Of a DNA stretch of 64,000 bases, positions 41,500-51,129 are shown one piece after another. Numbering within the stretch: position 1 is the stretch's first letter; the number at the start of each line of letters is the position of its first letter. Under the pieces are notes generated by a model. That model was not told where the DNA came from and searched no databases. It saw only the letters and a list, made by a program, of their open reading frames with translations. A program made the translations under genes and the position numbers. The DNA comes from a bacterium. Lineage in GTDB: Bacteria; Verrucomicrobiota; Verrucomicrobiia; Limisphaerales; UBA11358. The stretch covers positions 1 to 64,000 of the forward strand of contig JAJXXW010000064.1 in the NCBI GenBank assembly GCA_021780905.1, written 5' to 3'.

Positions 41500-41919
41500 T
41501 CAAGCCGCCAGCAGTTCGCAGCCGTGAATGAAAGGTTGGCAAGGCCGGGCTGACTTTTTACGAGTTCGCTTTGACCGGGACAGCGGCGGCGGCGGCGGCA
41601 ACGGCTCGCCGACCCTGAAACTTTCCGGCAAGTCGCGGAACCGCGCCGGCTGCTCTTTCGCCAGCACCCCGGCCAGCCAATGCCGCATGGCTGCCAGCAA
41701 CTGTTCGCGGCCGGATTCGCTTTGGAAGCGGCGCTGCCAGAACAGATGTTTGGCGAAGACCGCTTCGGCGCGGCGGGCAAGCTCCCCCCCATAATTCTCC
41801 GGGAGGTTCGTGCGGAAATAATTCCGCGCCTCGTCCAGAACCATCCACGCGAGGTAAGTCGGGCAATGGCTCGTCTGCCGTTCGAAAGGCGTCACCGGCG
41901 CATAATTTTTCTGTTTCAT
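41500..41919 (-). CDS. Hypothetical protein, 139 residues
   Basis: Starts at the ATG at 41919. The product is helical with MVLDEARNYFRTNLPENYGGELARRAEAVFAKHLFWQRRF near the N-terminus and a proline/basic C-terminal tail (LPPPPPLSRSKRTRKK). I do not recognise it. It reads in the same direction as the restriction gene and the four-helix gene remnant upstream and may belong to that group. Confidence 0.5.
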   Translation of the reverse strand: MKQKNYAPVTPFERQTSHCPTYLAWMVLDEARNYFRTNLPENYGGELARRAEAVFAKHLFWQRRFQSESGREQLLAAMRHWLAGVLAKEQPARFRDLPESFRVGEPLPPPPPLSRSKRTRKKSARPCQPFIHGCELLAA

Positions 41920-41964
41920 TTACGCTTAATTTAACACAGGCCGTGGGACAAAGGCTGTCCAAGC

Positions 41965-42617
41965 TTATTTTCTCCGCGCACTGCGGACGCGGTAAAGCCG
42001 CTCCGTGAAACCGCCTTCTTCAACGAAAGCTTTCTCTTGGGCGGCGAGCTGCTTGTCCAGCAGGTAGCACGCGAGATTCAGCAGCGAGAGTGCGGCATTG
42101 GCCACGAGTTCCGCTGAACCGGGCACACACGGACAGGCACGGACTTTCACAGACGCAGGCACGGACAACTTCCCAGCTTTTCCTCGTCCTTGTCTGTCTG
42201 TGTTAGGGCGTGTTTGTCCCTGGCGTTCCTCTTCCACCCAAGACTTAACTTCCGCCAGTGTGGCGCACCGCCTCGCCTTGAAGCGCATCAGCGCGGGGTG
42301 TTCCGGGGACCACGCGCCAGCCCGCGCTGCCGCAAATAATCCTCATAATCCAGCCGCAGCTCCTCCAGGCTGGCGCGGGCCACGTTCGTGAGCTTGAGCT
42401 CCATTTTCTTGGACGTGCCGCTCGCCTGGCTGCCCTCCGCGATGTTCTGCACGCCCGACCGCGCCGCCTGCACCATCTGGTCGTGGGTGCGGCTGCGGGG
42501 ATTGATGTAGCGGTCGCAGAACCGCACCGTCACGTCGTAGGCCAGTTGCGCCACCTGGAAACTTTTCAGCTTCCGGTAGCCGCCATGCGGCGGAATCAAT
42601 TTTTCCGGCTCATTCAT
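41965..42617 (-). pseudogene. Four-helix-bundle protein gene with a one-base frameshift
   Basis: Two abutting frames make one protein of the 23S-rRNA-IVS/four-helix-bundle family. The first (from the ATG at 42617) carries HGGYRKLKSFQVAQLAYDVT and VQAARSGVQNIAEGSQASGTSK. The second (from about 42300) carries PALMRFKARRCATLAEVKSW and ALSLLNLACYLLDKQLAAQ. At about 42300-42312 the text RQRGLA should continue WSPEHPALMRF, which needs one extra nucleotide; as read, it stops at 42288. Either a true deletion or a sequencing error. The middle of the second part holds a low-complexity insert (PNTDRQGRGKAG). Confidence 0.8.
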
Positions 42618-42652
42618 CGCTCAATCTTGAGTGTCCGTGTCCGTCCATTCGG

Positions 42653-45535
42653 TCAAGCTCCTTCCACGATTTTGATTTCGTCGGGTGTCAGGGCGTAAAG
42701 CTCATAGACCAGCGCGTCTATCTGGCGGTCCAGCGCGGCGCATTTGTGCGCGTAAAAATCCTGGTCCTTGTCGCTCTGCGCGCGGGCCAGCTGCGGCTGG
42801 GCCGCCAGCATTTGCTCCACCAGCGAGACCAGTTTGTCGTGCCGAGATTTGTCGGCGGGATTTTTTAAGTCGAGTTGCGGAATTGGCAATTCACGAAATG
42901 ACCGCAAAGAAATTCTTGGAAAAAGCCGCTGTTTCCCTTTTTCTGTCGTAGCTTCAACGTAGCATCCAATGAGACGTGAATTCAAAATACCCAAAATAAA
43001 TTTCAAGTCAGTTTTCTCCGAACGGAAAATAATTACGGCTTTATTTGGGGCGTGTTTCTCTTCGGTGTAAGCGCAAATCAATGTTTTGCCGGTGATCTCG
43101 CGCACGACAATTCGCGCGCCGGACAAGAATTCAGGCGGCGGTTTGTGATAGCAATGGTCGCCATATTTTGCCCATTCCTTGAATTCGGAAACGAACTCAT
43201 ACCGGCGTATATTTTTGCCGCCCGATTCGGGAATCCATTCTTTACCGCGATTGCTGGCGGAATGGTAAATCCGATTTTCCATTTCCAACTTCGAGTGCAA
43301 TGAATTGTGATATATTTGCATCCCCAAAACATATTTTCCAAAACTGCCCAAAGGTTGCGAACGCTGCTTCATTTTATCAACCCAAGCCGCTTGTGCGGTT
43401 TGTGGTCGGATAAAAGCAAAGCCATTCGCAGTTTTCCACGCTGAAATTGGAACGGTGATAGGTGTTAGTTCTGCGTCCAAAAGTGATTTAGCCGTCGGAT
43501 GTGGCGCAGCATCTTCGATCCAATTAACATCTCCGCCGCCAGAACGATTCTTGGTAACAAGGATGATGCTGTTGACTTGTGCCGATTCAAAAACTTGACC
43601 TTGAAAAGAAACAACTGTTAGCGGACTGGATTTCTTAAGGAGAAACTCACGGCAACGCTTGTAAGCGGGCGTCATTAACATTGACGCTGGAATAATCATG
43701 CCGAAACGACCGATTGAACTTAATAATTTGTGCGCGCGTTCAATGAAGTATTTGTAGAGGTCTGGCTTGCCTTCATCTGTTTCAAAATGCTGCTGAAGGT
43801 ATTTTTTCTCAAGACCGTCTTCAACCATGACATAAGGCGGATTGCCGACAATCGCATCAAACCCGCCGCGCTTCATTATTTCGGGAAAGCGATCCTCGAA
43901 ATTCATCGGATTTAATTTCCGCTCCGCGACCGGCTCAAACAGTTCCCCGCTCAAAACATCCGTGCCAATCAGCGAATTGCCGCACACGATGTTTTTATTC
44001 AGCGTCGGCAACAGGGCTTGCTGCTCAAAATCCAAAAAGTATTGCCGCGTGGAGCCGGGCGTTTCGTCCTGCAACAATTTCAGGTAAAGCGAGAGCTGCG
44101 CCACTTCCACGGCCTGATGGTCTATGTCCACGCCGTAAAGATTGTTCACCAGAATTTCCCGCTTCTTTTGCAGCGAGAGATGCAGGCCGTCCTCGCGCGG
44201 CAGCACGTCGCCCTTTCTGGCCTTGCCGGGATTCTCGTTGTAAAATTTCGTGTGGTAGCGCAGCAGCAAATCATACACGCCCAGCAAAAACGAACCGCTG
44301 CCGCACGCGATGTCGGCAAACCGCATTTCGGCAATCTGCGCGGGCGATTTGCCGTCAATCAATTTGCCGACGGTGTTGGCCACGATGTAGCGGACGATGT
44401 ATTCCGGCGTGTAATAGACGCCGCCGGCCTTGCGGACTTCCGGCTTTTCCTCCACGCGGGCGCGCTTGTCCGTGGCCACGATCACCTTGCCGAGAAACCG
44501 TTCGTAAATGCTGCCGAGAATGTGAATCGGGATGGCGTTGAAATCGTAAGCGGAATTGATGTGGCAAAGGGCTTCGCAAATTTCGCCGAACTGGTCGTCA
44601 TCTACTTTGAAAGTGGGCGCGTCGAGAAGGTCGTTTTTCTTGAAAACGATGCCGTTGTAAATGCCGTCCAGCCGCCGCGACGTGGCAATGAAATCGCCCC
44701 ACGCGCTGCCGCGCTCGCCAAACTTGGCGACGAGGTATTGCGGCTCAATCAGCTTGTCTTCCAAAAAGCGGATGAACACGAGCCGGTCCAAGGTGCGTTG
44801 CGTGGCTTCGGTCAAGGCTTCGCCGTCGAGCGTGGGATTGTGGTTTTTGAAGATGCGCGCGAGCGTGTCGCGGTGCGCGTCGAGTTCTTCCAAAAACGCT
44901 TCGTCAATGGACTGGTAGCCGCCTTTGAGAAGTCCGCGCTGCACCGCGCCGCGCTTTTTGGGCAGGCTCTCGGCGTATTTTTCCAGCGAGCCATTGGCGA
45001 CGGCTTCGCGGGAAAACAGCCAGTAAATTTCCGCGAAAACTTTTTCGTCGCTGTATTGGCTGAAGTGGAATTTTTTCAGGTTGCGCTGGAGCGCGGTGGC
45101 CAAGTCCGGCTTGAACCGGCAGTCCACAATCTCGAATTGCTCGAAATCAAACAGCGCGGCAATGGGCGTCTGGCTGTTCCAGCCGTAGCGGATGGTCTGA
45201 AAATAATTGTCGGGCGTGGCGATGTCGCCGAACGGTTTTTTGGCCTCGATGTAGAATTTCACGTCGCGGAAATTCGGCGCGAGATAAAACGCATAATCGG
45301 CGCGGCGCTGGGAAACGCCGTGTTCCTTGCGCTCGACTTTGACCTCCTGTTCGTAGGGATTTTTCTGGGTGTCGTGGTTCACGTCCCAGCCGAGCGCGAG
45401 CAAAAACTTGTCAATGAAGTCGCGGCGGGCTTCGGCCTCCTGATAGGCCGGGGAGAGATAGAATTTCTCATTGGCCTTGAAATCGGCGGCCAAGTGTTTC
45501 ACCCGCTCGAACGCGTCCTCAAAAGTTGCTGGCAT
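42653..45535 (-). CDS. Type IIG restriction-modification enzyme (nuclease-methylase fusion)
   Basis: The 960-residue protein starts at the ATG at 45535 (MPATFEDAFERVKHLAADF). The N-terminal nuclease domain has the PD-(D/E)xK pattern in RRADYAFYLAPN ... FYIEAKKPFG (residues about 80-105). A helical linker leads to an N6-adenine methylase domain with motif I FADIACGSGSFLLGV near residue 410 and the catalytic NPPYVMVEDG motif near residue 585. A C-terminal TaqI-like target-recognition domain follows (RISLRSFRELPIPQLDL), ending with helix LDRQIDALVYELYALT. One polypeptide thus cuts and methylates. It stands beside the four-helix-bundle gene, a frequent neighbour. Confidence 0.92.
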   Translation of the reverse strand: MPATFEDAFERVKHLAADFKANEKFYLSPAYQEAEARRDFIDKFLLALGWDVNHDTQKNPYEQEVKVERKEHGVSQRRADYAFYLAPNFRDVKFYIEAKKPFGDIATPDNYFQTIRYGWNSQTPIAALFDFEQFEIVDCRFKPDLATALQRNLKKFHFSQYSDEKVFAEIYWLFSREAVANGSLEKYAESLPKKRGAVQRGLLKGGYQSIDEAFLEELDAHRDTLARIFKNHNPTLDGEALTEATQRTLDRLVFIRFLEDKLIEPQYLVAKFGERGSAWGDFIATSRRLDGIYNGIVFKKNDLLDAPTFKVDDDQFGEICEALCHINSAYDFNAIPIHILGSIYERFLGKVIVATDKRARVEEKPEVRKAGGVYYTPEYIVRYIVANTVGKLIDGKSPAQIAEMRFADIACGSGSFLLGVYDLLLRYHTKFYNENPGKARKGDVLPREDGLHLSLQKKREILVNNLYGVDIDHQAVEVAQLSLYLKLLQDETPGSTRQYFLDFEQQALLPTLNKNIVCGNSLIGTDVLSGELFEPVAERKLNPMNFEDRFPEIMKRGGFDAIVGNPPYVMVEDGLEKKYLQQHFETDEGKPDLYKYFIERAHKLLSSIGRFGMIIPASMLMTPAYKRCREFLLKKSSPLTVVSFQGQVFESAQVNSIILVTKNRSGGGDVNWIEDAAPHPTAKSLLDAELTPITVPISAWKTANGFAFIRPQTAQAAWVDKMKQRSQPLGSFGKYVLGMQIYHNSLHSKLEMENRIYHSASNRGKEWIPESGGKNIRRYEFVSEFKEWAKYGDHCYHKPPPEFLSGARIVVREITGKTLICAYTEEKHAPNKAVIIFRSEKTDLKFILGILNSRLIGCYVEATTEKGKQRLFPRISLRSFRELPIPQLDLKNPADKSRHDKLVSLVEQMLAAQPQLARAQSDKDQDFYAHKCAALDRQIDALVYELYALTPDEIKIVEGA

Positions 45536-45708
45536 CGGCGCGGAGCGTAGCAAACGAGCCAAACGGGGGGCAAGTGCGGCATCACGCCACGACAAAATCG
45601 GCTAAAAAAATCCCCAAATCCGGGTGGAGGCGGAGACCGGCCCGCGCTAACACTTGATCAACCCGCCCCCAGCCAGCAGGCCGGCGGCAACCTTAAACCT
45701 AAAAAAAC

Positions 45709-46419
45709 ATGAATGACCGAGATCAGCGGCGTTATGATGTGTTCAAACGCGTCCAGACGTTCGGGAACGACAACGGGGCGGATTTTGCCGCCGGCAGCGT
45801 GGCCAAAACCAACTTCACCGCGATTGACCAAGTCATCACCGGCTTGGATCAGGCCAAGGCGGGACAAGTGGGCAACGCCCACACCAGCAAAGACACGCTC
45901 CTCAACGCCGTCCGGCTGGATCTTCAAAACATCACGCGCACGGCCGCGGCGATTGATCAGGATGAACCGGGCTTTGCGGACAAGTTCCATCCGCCGAAAG
46001 CCTACAACCCCGCCGCGCTGCTCACCACGGCGGATGCCTTTCTGCTCCAGCTCGTCGCGCAACCCACAGACAGCACCGCCGTCAAGACGGCCAAGACCGC
46101 GTTGGCGGCCAAGTTTGTGGCGCATGAAATGCCCGCCGGTTTTGTGGCCAGCCTCCAGGCCAACCGCCAAGCCATCACGGATGCCGAGGCGGACATGGAA
46201 AGTGACAGCGAAGACCGCATCGGCAACACCGCCAACATCGGCCCGCTCATTCAACAGGGGATGAAAGCGGTCAACACGCTGGACGCCATCATGCACAACA
46301 AGTATGGCACGCAGCCGGACAAGCTGGCGGCCTGGCAAAGCGCCAGCCATGTGGAACGCGACCCGCAACGAGCCAAAGCGCCGCCCGCCCCCGCCCCCGC
46401 TGCCGCGCCCGCAAAATAA
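45709..46419 (+). CDS. Hypothetical protein, helical, 236 residues
   Basis: Soluble, acidic-to-neutral helical protein (MNDRDQRRYDVFKRVQTFG; SKDTLLNAVRLDLQNITRTAAAIDQDEPGFADKF) with a proline/alanine tail. Similar proteins of unknown function seem common in this phylum, but I cannot name a domain. No signal peptide. It stands alone, 111 nt before the DAHP synthase gene. Confidence 0.65.
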   Translation: MNDRDQRRYDVFKRVQTFGNDNGADFAAGSVAKTNFTAIDQVITGLDQAKAGQVGNAHTSKDTLLNAVRLDLQNITRTAAAIDQDEPGFADKFHPPKAYNPAALLTTADAFLLQLVAQPTDSTAVKTAKTALAAKFVAHEMPAGFVASLQANRQAITDAEADMESDSEDRIGNTANIGPLIQQGMKAVNTLDAIMHNKYGTQPDKLAAWQSASHVERDPQRAKAPPAPAPAAAPAK

Positions 46420-46530
46420 CCAGGGCAACGCGTCTGGTTCCACGCGCCGCATTCGATGGAATGCGGTTTTTATTTCACCGATGCGGACATTAGACTTTTG
46501 CTCCGGCAAAAGTTTGCTACACTGAACCCC

Positions 46531-47589
46531 ATGTATCGCACGCAGGATCTGCACGTCAAAGAAATCGTCCCGCTGCTCGCGCCGCGCGCGCTGAAGGCGC
46601 TGTCGCCGACGCCGGCGGCGGTGAACGCCGCCGTGGCGCAGTCGCGCGACCGCATCATCCGCATTTTGAACCAGAAGGATCCGCGCCTGCTCGTCGTCAT
46701 CGGGCCATGCTCGATCCACGACGAAAAATCCGCGCTCGAATACGCGACCAGGCTGAACGCCCTCCGCCAGGAGTTCGCCGACAAGATGGAAATCGTGATG
46801 CGCGTGTATTTTGAAAAGCCGCGCACCACCATCGGCTGGAAAGGATTGATCAACGATCCGCACCTCGACGGTTCGCAGGACATCGAGGCCGGCCTGAAGC
46901 GCGCGCGGCAACTGCTGCTGCAAATCGTCGGCCTGGGCCTGCCGGCGGCGACGGAATTTCTCGACCCGATTGTGCCGCAATACATCGCCGACCTGATCAC
47001 CTGGGCGGCGATCGGCGCGCGCACGACCGAATCGCAGACGCATCGCGAGATGGCGAGCGGCCTCTCGATGCCGGTCGGCCTGAAAAACTCCACCGACGGC
47101 AGCCTGCAGGTGGCGATTGACGCGATGGGCGCGACGCGGCATCCGCACAGTTTTCTGGGCCTGAACGAGGACGGCATGACGAGCATCGTCCGCACCAGCG
47201 GCAACCCGCACGCGCACGTCGTGCTGCGCGGCGGCCGCGCGATGACGAACTATGATCCGGCGAGCATCCAGGCGGCGGAGGCCAAACTGGTTTCCGAAAA
47301 ACTGCCGCCGGTGCTGATGGTGGATTGCAGCCACGCGAACTCGGAAAAGAAATTCGCCAAGCAGGAGGATGTCTGGCGCAGCGTCATCGAGCAGCGCGCC
47401 GGCGGCACGAAATCGCTCATCGGCCTGATGGTCGAGAGCCATTTGTCCGAGGGCAACCAGCCGATCCCGAAAAACATTTCCGAACTGCGCTACGGCGTGA
47501 GCGTCACCGACTCGTGCATCGGCTGGGAGGCGACCGAGCGGATGCTGCGCTGGGGCTACGCGACGCTGCCGAAACCTCCGGCGGCGTGA
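46531..47589 (+). CDS. 3-deoxy-7-phosphoheptulonate (DAHP) synthase, class I
   Basis: 352 residues from the ATG at 46531. Typical AroF/G/H motifs: LVVIGPCSIHDEKSALEYA (PEP site), MRVYFEKPRTTIGWKGLINDP, GARTTESQTHREMASGLSMPVGLKN, LRGG, VDCSHANSEKK (metal ligands Cys and His) and GVSVTDSCIGWE. It catalyses the first step of the shikimate pathway from PEP and erythrose-4-phosphate. Length equals the E. coli isoenzymes. Which feedback type it is cannot be read from the sequence by eye. Confidence 0.96.
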   Translation: MYRTQDLHVKEIVPLLAPRALKALSPTPAAVNAAVAQSRDRIIRILNQKDPRLLVVIGPCSIHDEKSALEYATRLNALRQEFADKMEIVMRVYFEKPRTTIGWKGLINDPHLDGSQDIEAGLKRARQLLLQIVGLGLPAATEFLDPIVPQYIADLITWAAIGARTTESQTHREMASGLSMPVGLKNSTDGSLQVAIDAMGATRHPHSFLGLNEDGMTSIVRTSGNPHAHVVLRGGRAMTNYDPASIQAAEAKLVSEKLPPVLMVDCSHANSEKKFAKQEDVWRSVIEQRAGGTKSLIGLMVESHLSEGNQPIPKNISELRYGVSVTDSCIGWEATERMLRWGYATLPKPPAA

Positions 47590-47595
47590 CCGCGC

Positions 47596-48756
47596 TCACG
47601 GCCACGTCCACTGCCAGGGAAATTGCAGCCGGTAAAACTGCGGCGCGCCGGCGACCGGAACGAAGACCGATTGCGTCGCCGTCTGGGTGATGAAGCTCAC
47701 ATTGGTCAGCCAGGTTTTCTGCGTCAGGGCGGTGGCGGACAGCACGAAGCCGTTGGTCAGGCCGATGGGCATATTCACCATGTCCAGCCGGTTACTGGCA
47801 CCGACGGCGGCGATCCGGGTGAATCGCGCAGGCGACAGGCTTTGCTGGACAGAATCAGCGATGACTTCACTCATCTTCGCGGTGGGGTTGCTTTCAGTAT
47901 CCCAAAAAATGTAATTGGTTCCCGGCCCGTTGATTCCGGCCGGGTTAAGAGCGTCTATGACGTCAGTGCTGTAGCCATTGGGACCCAGCGCATTGGTCAG
48001 GCCGTAGGCGGCGGCGTTGGTCAGCACATTGTTGAGCAGGGTGAAAATATCGGGAACACAAATCGTCAGACCGGGTGAATTTGCGGCAATCTGTTTGAGC
48101 ATGGCAACGTAGTTGGTATTGAAGCTGATGATGCGCTGGCGGATGAATGCCGGATAATTCGGATAATTGACACCTGAATTATTAAATGAGGGTATTGTGC
48201 TGAGATCGGCGACATTCGGCGCGACCAGAGTGCGGCAGCCCTTCGCATAAAGGTTGGTGATGATATTGTAATGGTTGGTGAGATGCTGGTTGATGGCCGT
48301 GGTCCAGATGGCAAGGTTTGTGCCACCGCCGTCTTGACTGGAGGTCGGATCGCCAACCGTGGCGCTGAGCATATCGCCATAAAAATCCGCGTTGCCCACC
48401 CAAAGCACAAAGAGGCAGTTGGTGGCATTGGCGGGCTGGCTGAAGCCGTTCACATCGGCGACCACATTGGAACTATAGTGGCCGAAGTAAGAAAAATTGT
48501 TGCTGTTGTAATTCCAAATGGGGTTCGTGATGGAATTGGCACCCAGTCCCTGACGCTGCGCCAGCACTTCCACCCAAGTCCGGCCGTTGCAGTTGCGTTG
48601 GCCGTAGAACTGGGGATCGCTCAGTGGGTTGACATTGTTGGTGGTAGTCGAGATCGAATCGCCCCAGATGTAGATGGAGGAAAAACCGGCCTGCGCCGAG
48701 AAAACCTGGCCGCCGAAAAACAACACGATGGCTGTGAACTGGATGAGTCTTTTCAC
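47596..48756 (-). CDS. Secreted SGNH/GDSL esterase-like protein, catalytic His not seen
   Basis: 386 residues from a GTG start, with a signal peptide (KRLIQFTAIVLFFGGQVFSAQA). Block I is YIWGDSISTTT with the nucleophile Ser; block III reads LWVGNADFYG. Block V should give D-x-x-H, but the text is FWDTESNPTAKMSE, with no His between the Asp and the PT. The C-terminus is a small beta domain ending FYRLQ, as in other secreted proteins of this lineage. It is probably exported and may bind rather than hydrolyse; a different His could serve. It is convergent with the DAHP synthase gene. Confidence 0.82.
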   Translation of the reverse strand: MKRLIQFTAIVLFFGGQVFSAQAGFSSIYIWGDSISTTTNNVNPLSDPQFYGQRNCNGRTWVEVLAQRQGLGANSITNPIWNYNSNNFSYFGHYSSNVVADVNGFSQPANATNCLFVLWVGNADFYGDMLSATVGDPTSSQDGGGTNLAIWTTAINQHLTNHYNIITNLYAKGCRTLVAPNVADLSTIPSFNNSGVNYPNYPAFIRQRIISFNTNYVAMLKQIAANSPGLTICVPDIFTLLNNVLTNAAAYGLTNALGPNGYSTDVIDALNPAGINGPGTNYIFWDTESNPTAKMSEVIADSVQQSLSPARFTRIAAVGASNRLDMVNMPIGLTNGFVLSATALTQKTWLTNVSFITQTATQSVFVPVAGAPQFYRLQFPWQWTWP

Positions 48757-48887
48757 GTCGGCAACAATGCCGGACGGCCAAGCATTGTAAAGCGGTTTTT
48801 TGCCGGCGCGAAGAATCGAATTTTCTGGCGCCGGACGGACCAGCGTTTAATCTCCGGGCCGGCTCGTTTCCTGCTAAATCGCCGTTG

Positions 48888-50135
48888 ATGACCAAGCCTC
48901 CGATCCAACCTCTGGCCGCCCTGGCGCTGAGTCTCGCGCCGCTGGCGGCCTCCGCCAACGGCCTGCGGCTGCCCAGCCAGGACGCCTTGGCGACGGCGCG
49001 CGGCGAGGCGTTCGTCGCCACGGCGGACAATCCCTCGGCGATTTATTACAATCCCGCCGGCCTCGCCCAACTGGACGGGAGCAGCCTGCGCGCCGGCCTC
49101 TACGGACTTTATTACGATCCAACCTACAAGTCGCCGGGCGGAAGCAACTATCAGGTCAAAAAAAATTTCGCGGCCGCGCCGGATTTTTTTTTGAGCACCA
49201 GCCTGAAAGCCGCGCCGGTGAGTTTCGGGCTGGGCGTGTATGCGCCCTATGGCGGCAGCATCAGTTGGCCGGCCGGCTCGGTGCCCGTCACGGTCGGAAC
49301 ACAGGGTTCGCTAACCTACGTCCGGTTGAACCCGGCGGTGGCGGTGAAGCTCGGGGAAAAGTTTTCGCTCGGCGCGGGCGTGATGGTGGACTACGCCAAC
49401 ATGGATCTGGAGGAAGATTTGTCGAGCCACCGGGTGGCCAATTATTTCAAGTTCAACGGCGACGGTTACAGCGTGGGTTACCACGTCGGCGCGCTCTGGC
49501 ATCCCGTTGAACAAATTTCGCTGGGCGCGACGTTCCGCAGCCAGACCAGTTTCACGCTGGAGGGCGACACGGACATGTATCTGGCGCGGGCGTTTCTGCC
49601 GGCTTCATTACCGGCCCGGGCGGATTTCACGTTTCCGCTCACGGCGGTGTTCGGCCTGTCCTACCGGCCAACGCCAAAATGGAACCTGGAATTTGACGCG
49701 GACTACACGGATTGGAGCAGCTTCGGCCGGGTCACGATTGATCAATCCGGCACGCCGCCGCCGGGGATCCAGCAAAACATCCCGGTGAAATTTTTCTGGC
49801 AGGCGAGCTGGATGTATGAACTGGGGGCGACGCGCTATTTCGACCACGGCTGGCACGTCAGCGCCGGCTATCTCTTCAACCAAACCTCGGTGCCGAACAC
49901 CTATTACACGCCGCTCGTGGCGGACGTGGACCGGCACATCTTCAGCCTCGGCGTTGGTCATAACGGCAAGCGCTTCGATTTCGATGTCACCTATCAGGTC
50001 GGCTACGGCCCGGAACAGGCGGTGACCGGCAGCCAGCCGTCGTCCACGCCGGGAGGCATTTCCGGCCAGACCGCCAACGGTGTCTATGCCTTTTTCAGCC
50101 AGGCGGTGATGGTGGCCGTCGGCTGGCATTTTTGA
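48888..50135 (+). CDS. FadL/OmpP1/TodX-type outer-membrane transporter
   Basis: About 415 residues with a signal peptide (PLAALALSLAPLAASA). It then has the FadL N-terminal hatch pattern: NGLRLPSQDALATARGEAFVATADNPSAIYYNPAGLAQLDGSSLRAGL. A series of amphipathic beta strands follows, ending in an aromatic C-terminal residue (VAVGWHF) for BAM insertion. FadL porins import long-chain fatty acids and other hydrophobic molecules. It lies directly upstream of an alpha/beta hydrolase and the PhcB-like signalling genes on the same strand, which would suit uptake or release of a lipid signal (inference). Confidence 0.92.
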   Translation: MTKPPIQPLAALALSLAPLAASANGLRLPSQDALATARGEAFVATADNPSAIYYNPAGLAQLDGSSLRAGLYGLYYDPTYKSPGGSNYQVKKNFAAAPDFFLSTSLKAAPVSFGLGVYAPYGGSISWPAGSVPVTVGTQGSLTYVRLNPAVAVKLGEKFSLGAGVMVDYANMDLEEDLSSHRVANYFKFNGDGYSVGYHVGALWHPVEQISLGATFRSQTSFTLEGDTDMYLARAFLPASLPARADFTFPLTAVFGLSYRPTPKWNLEFDADYTDWSSFGRVTIDQSGTPPPGIQQNIPVKFFWQASWMYELGATRYFDHGWHVSAGYLFNQTSVPNTYYTPLVADVDRHIFSLGVGHNGKRFDFDVTYQVGYGPEQAVTGSQPSSTPGGISGQTANGVYAFFSQAVMVAVGWHF

Positions 50136-50195
50136 GCCGGCCGATGAAACAGCTTACAGTTGCGGACGCGGTTTAATCGGCGTAGCATCGCCGCA

Positions 50196-51080
50196 ATGGG
50201 AATGCAAACCAAAACAACCGGCCAGCAAACAGGGGCGGCCGCCCCCGGTGCCTTGACGACCGGGCCGGCCCTCGCCGCTGGCATTTCCCACCACGCCAAC
50301 CACGGCGACAACCGCGTTCATTACGTCACCCTCGGCCACGGCCAGCACACGATTGTTTTCGTTCACGGCTGGGCGTGCCACCTCGGTTTCTGGCGGGAGC
50401 AGATTGCGGCGCTGGCGGACCAGGCGCGGCTGATATTAATTGATCTGCCCGGCCACGGCCGGAGCGACCAGCCGGAGACGGATTACACGATGGATTATTT
50501 GGCCGGGGCCGTGCTCGCAGTGCTGCTCGACGCCAAGGTGGAGCAGGCCACCTTCATCGGGCACAGCATGGGCCAGGCGGTCGTCTGCCGCGTCGGCAAA
50601 CTGGCGCCGGAAAAAGTGACCGCGCTGGTTTCGGTGGACGGCCTGCTGCGGCGGCCGCAGGGTGTGCCCGGCCAGGCCGAAGCCCTGATCGCGCAGTTTC
50701 AATCGCCGCACTACCGTGAGGTCGCCCGTGGGTTTGTCCGCAGTTTTTTCCCCGTGCCCGGCACCGAGGCGTTGCGCGAATCGGTGACGGCGGAAGTTTT
50801 GTTGACGCCGCAGCACGTGATGGCCAGCGCCATGAAAGACCTGCTGGACACCAGCCGGCCCGACTGGGATTTGCAGCGCGTGCCGGTGCCGGTGCTGGTG
50901 CTCAACGCCAAAGGCTCGCTGTGGACGGCCGATTATGAAAACTACGTGCGCTCGCTTTCGCCCCGGACAGAATACCGGCAGTTTGAAAACGTCGGCCACT
51001 GGCTGATGCTGGAGCAGCCCGCCGCGTTCAACGCCGCGCTCACGGCCATGCTGCGGAAACATGATTTGCTGGGCGCGTAA
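50196..51080 (+). CDS. Alpha/beta hydrolase
   Basis: About 294 residues from the ATG at 50196 (50202 also possible). Motifs of the fold: oxyanion-hole IVFVHGWACHLGFW, LIDLPGHGRSDQP, nucleophile elbow FIGHSMGQAV, acid near LNAKGSLWTADYEN and the catalytic His in FENVGHWLMLEQP. The last is typical of esterases, lipases and haloalkane-dehalogenase relatives. Residues 1-45 before the fold are low complexity. The PhcB-like gene starts 49 nt later. It might act on a fatty-acid ester signal, but substrate cannot be inferred from sequence. Confidence 0.9.
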   Translation: MGMQTKTTGQQTGAAAPGALTTGPALAAGISHHANHGDNRVHYVTLGHGQHTIVFVHGWACHLGFWREQIAALADQARLILIDLPGHGRSDQPETDYTMDYLAGAVLAVLLDAKVEQATFIGHSMGQAVVCRVGKLAPEKVTALVSVDGLLRRPQGVPGQAEALIAQFQSPHYREVARGFVRSFFPVPGTEALRESVTAEVLLTPQHVMASAMKDLLDTSRPDWDLQRVPVPVLVLNAKGSLWTADYENYVRSLSPRTEYRQFENVGHWLMLEQPAAFNAALTAMLRKHDLLGA

Positions 51081-51129
51081 CCGGCGGTGGGCGGGTGCCG
51101 CGCGAGAAATTTTTTATCTGGAACCGAAA

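Noticed and set aside
41014..41553. Protein-coding reading of the 21-bp array as a heptapeptide-repeat protein
   Set aside because: A 21-bp period keeps any frame open. The frame runs past the repeats into sequence antisense to the gene at 41500, and no Shine-Dalgarno precedes the ATG at 41014. Coding is not excluded but is not supported.
44018..45550. A 510-codon plus-strand frame
   Set aside because: Shadow of the type IIG enzyme, with no domain of its own.
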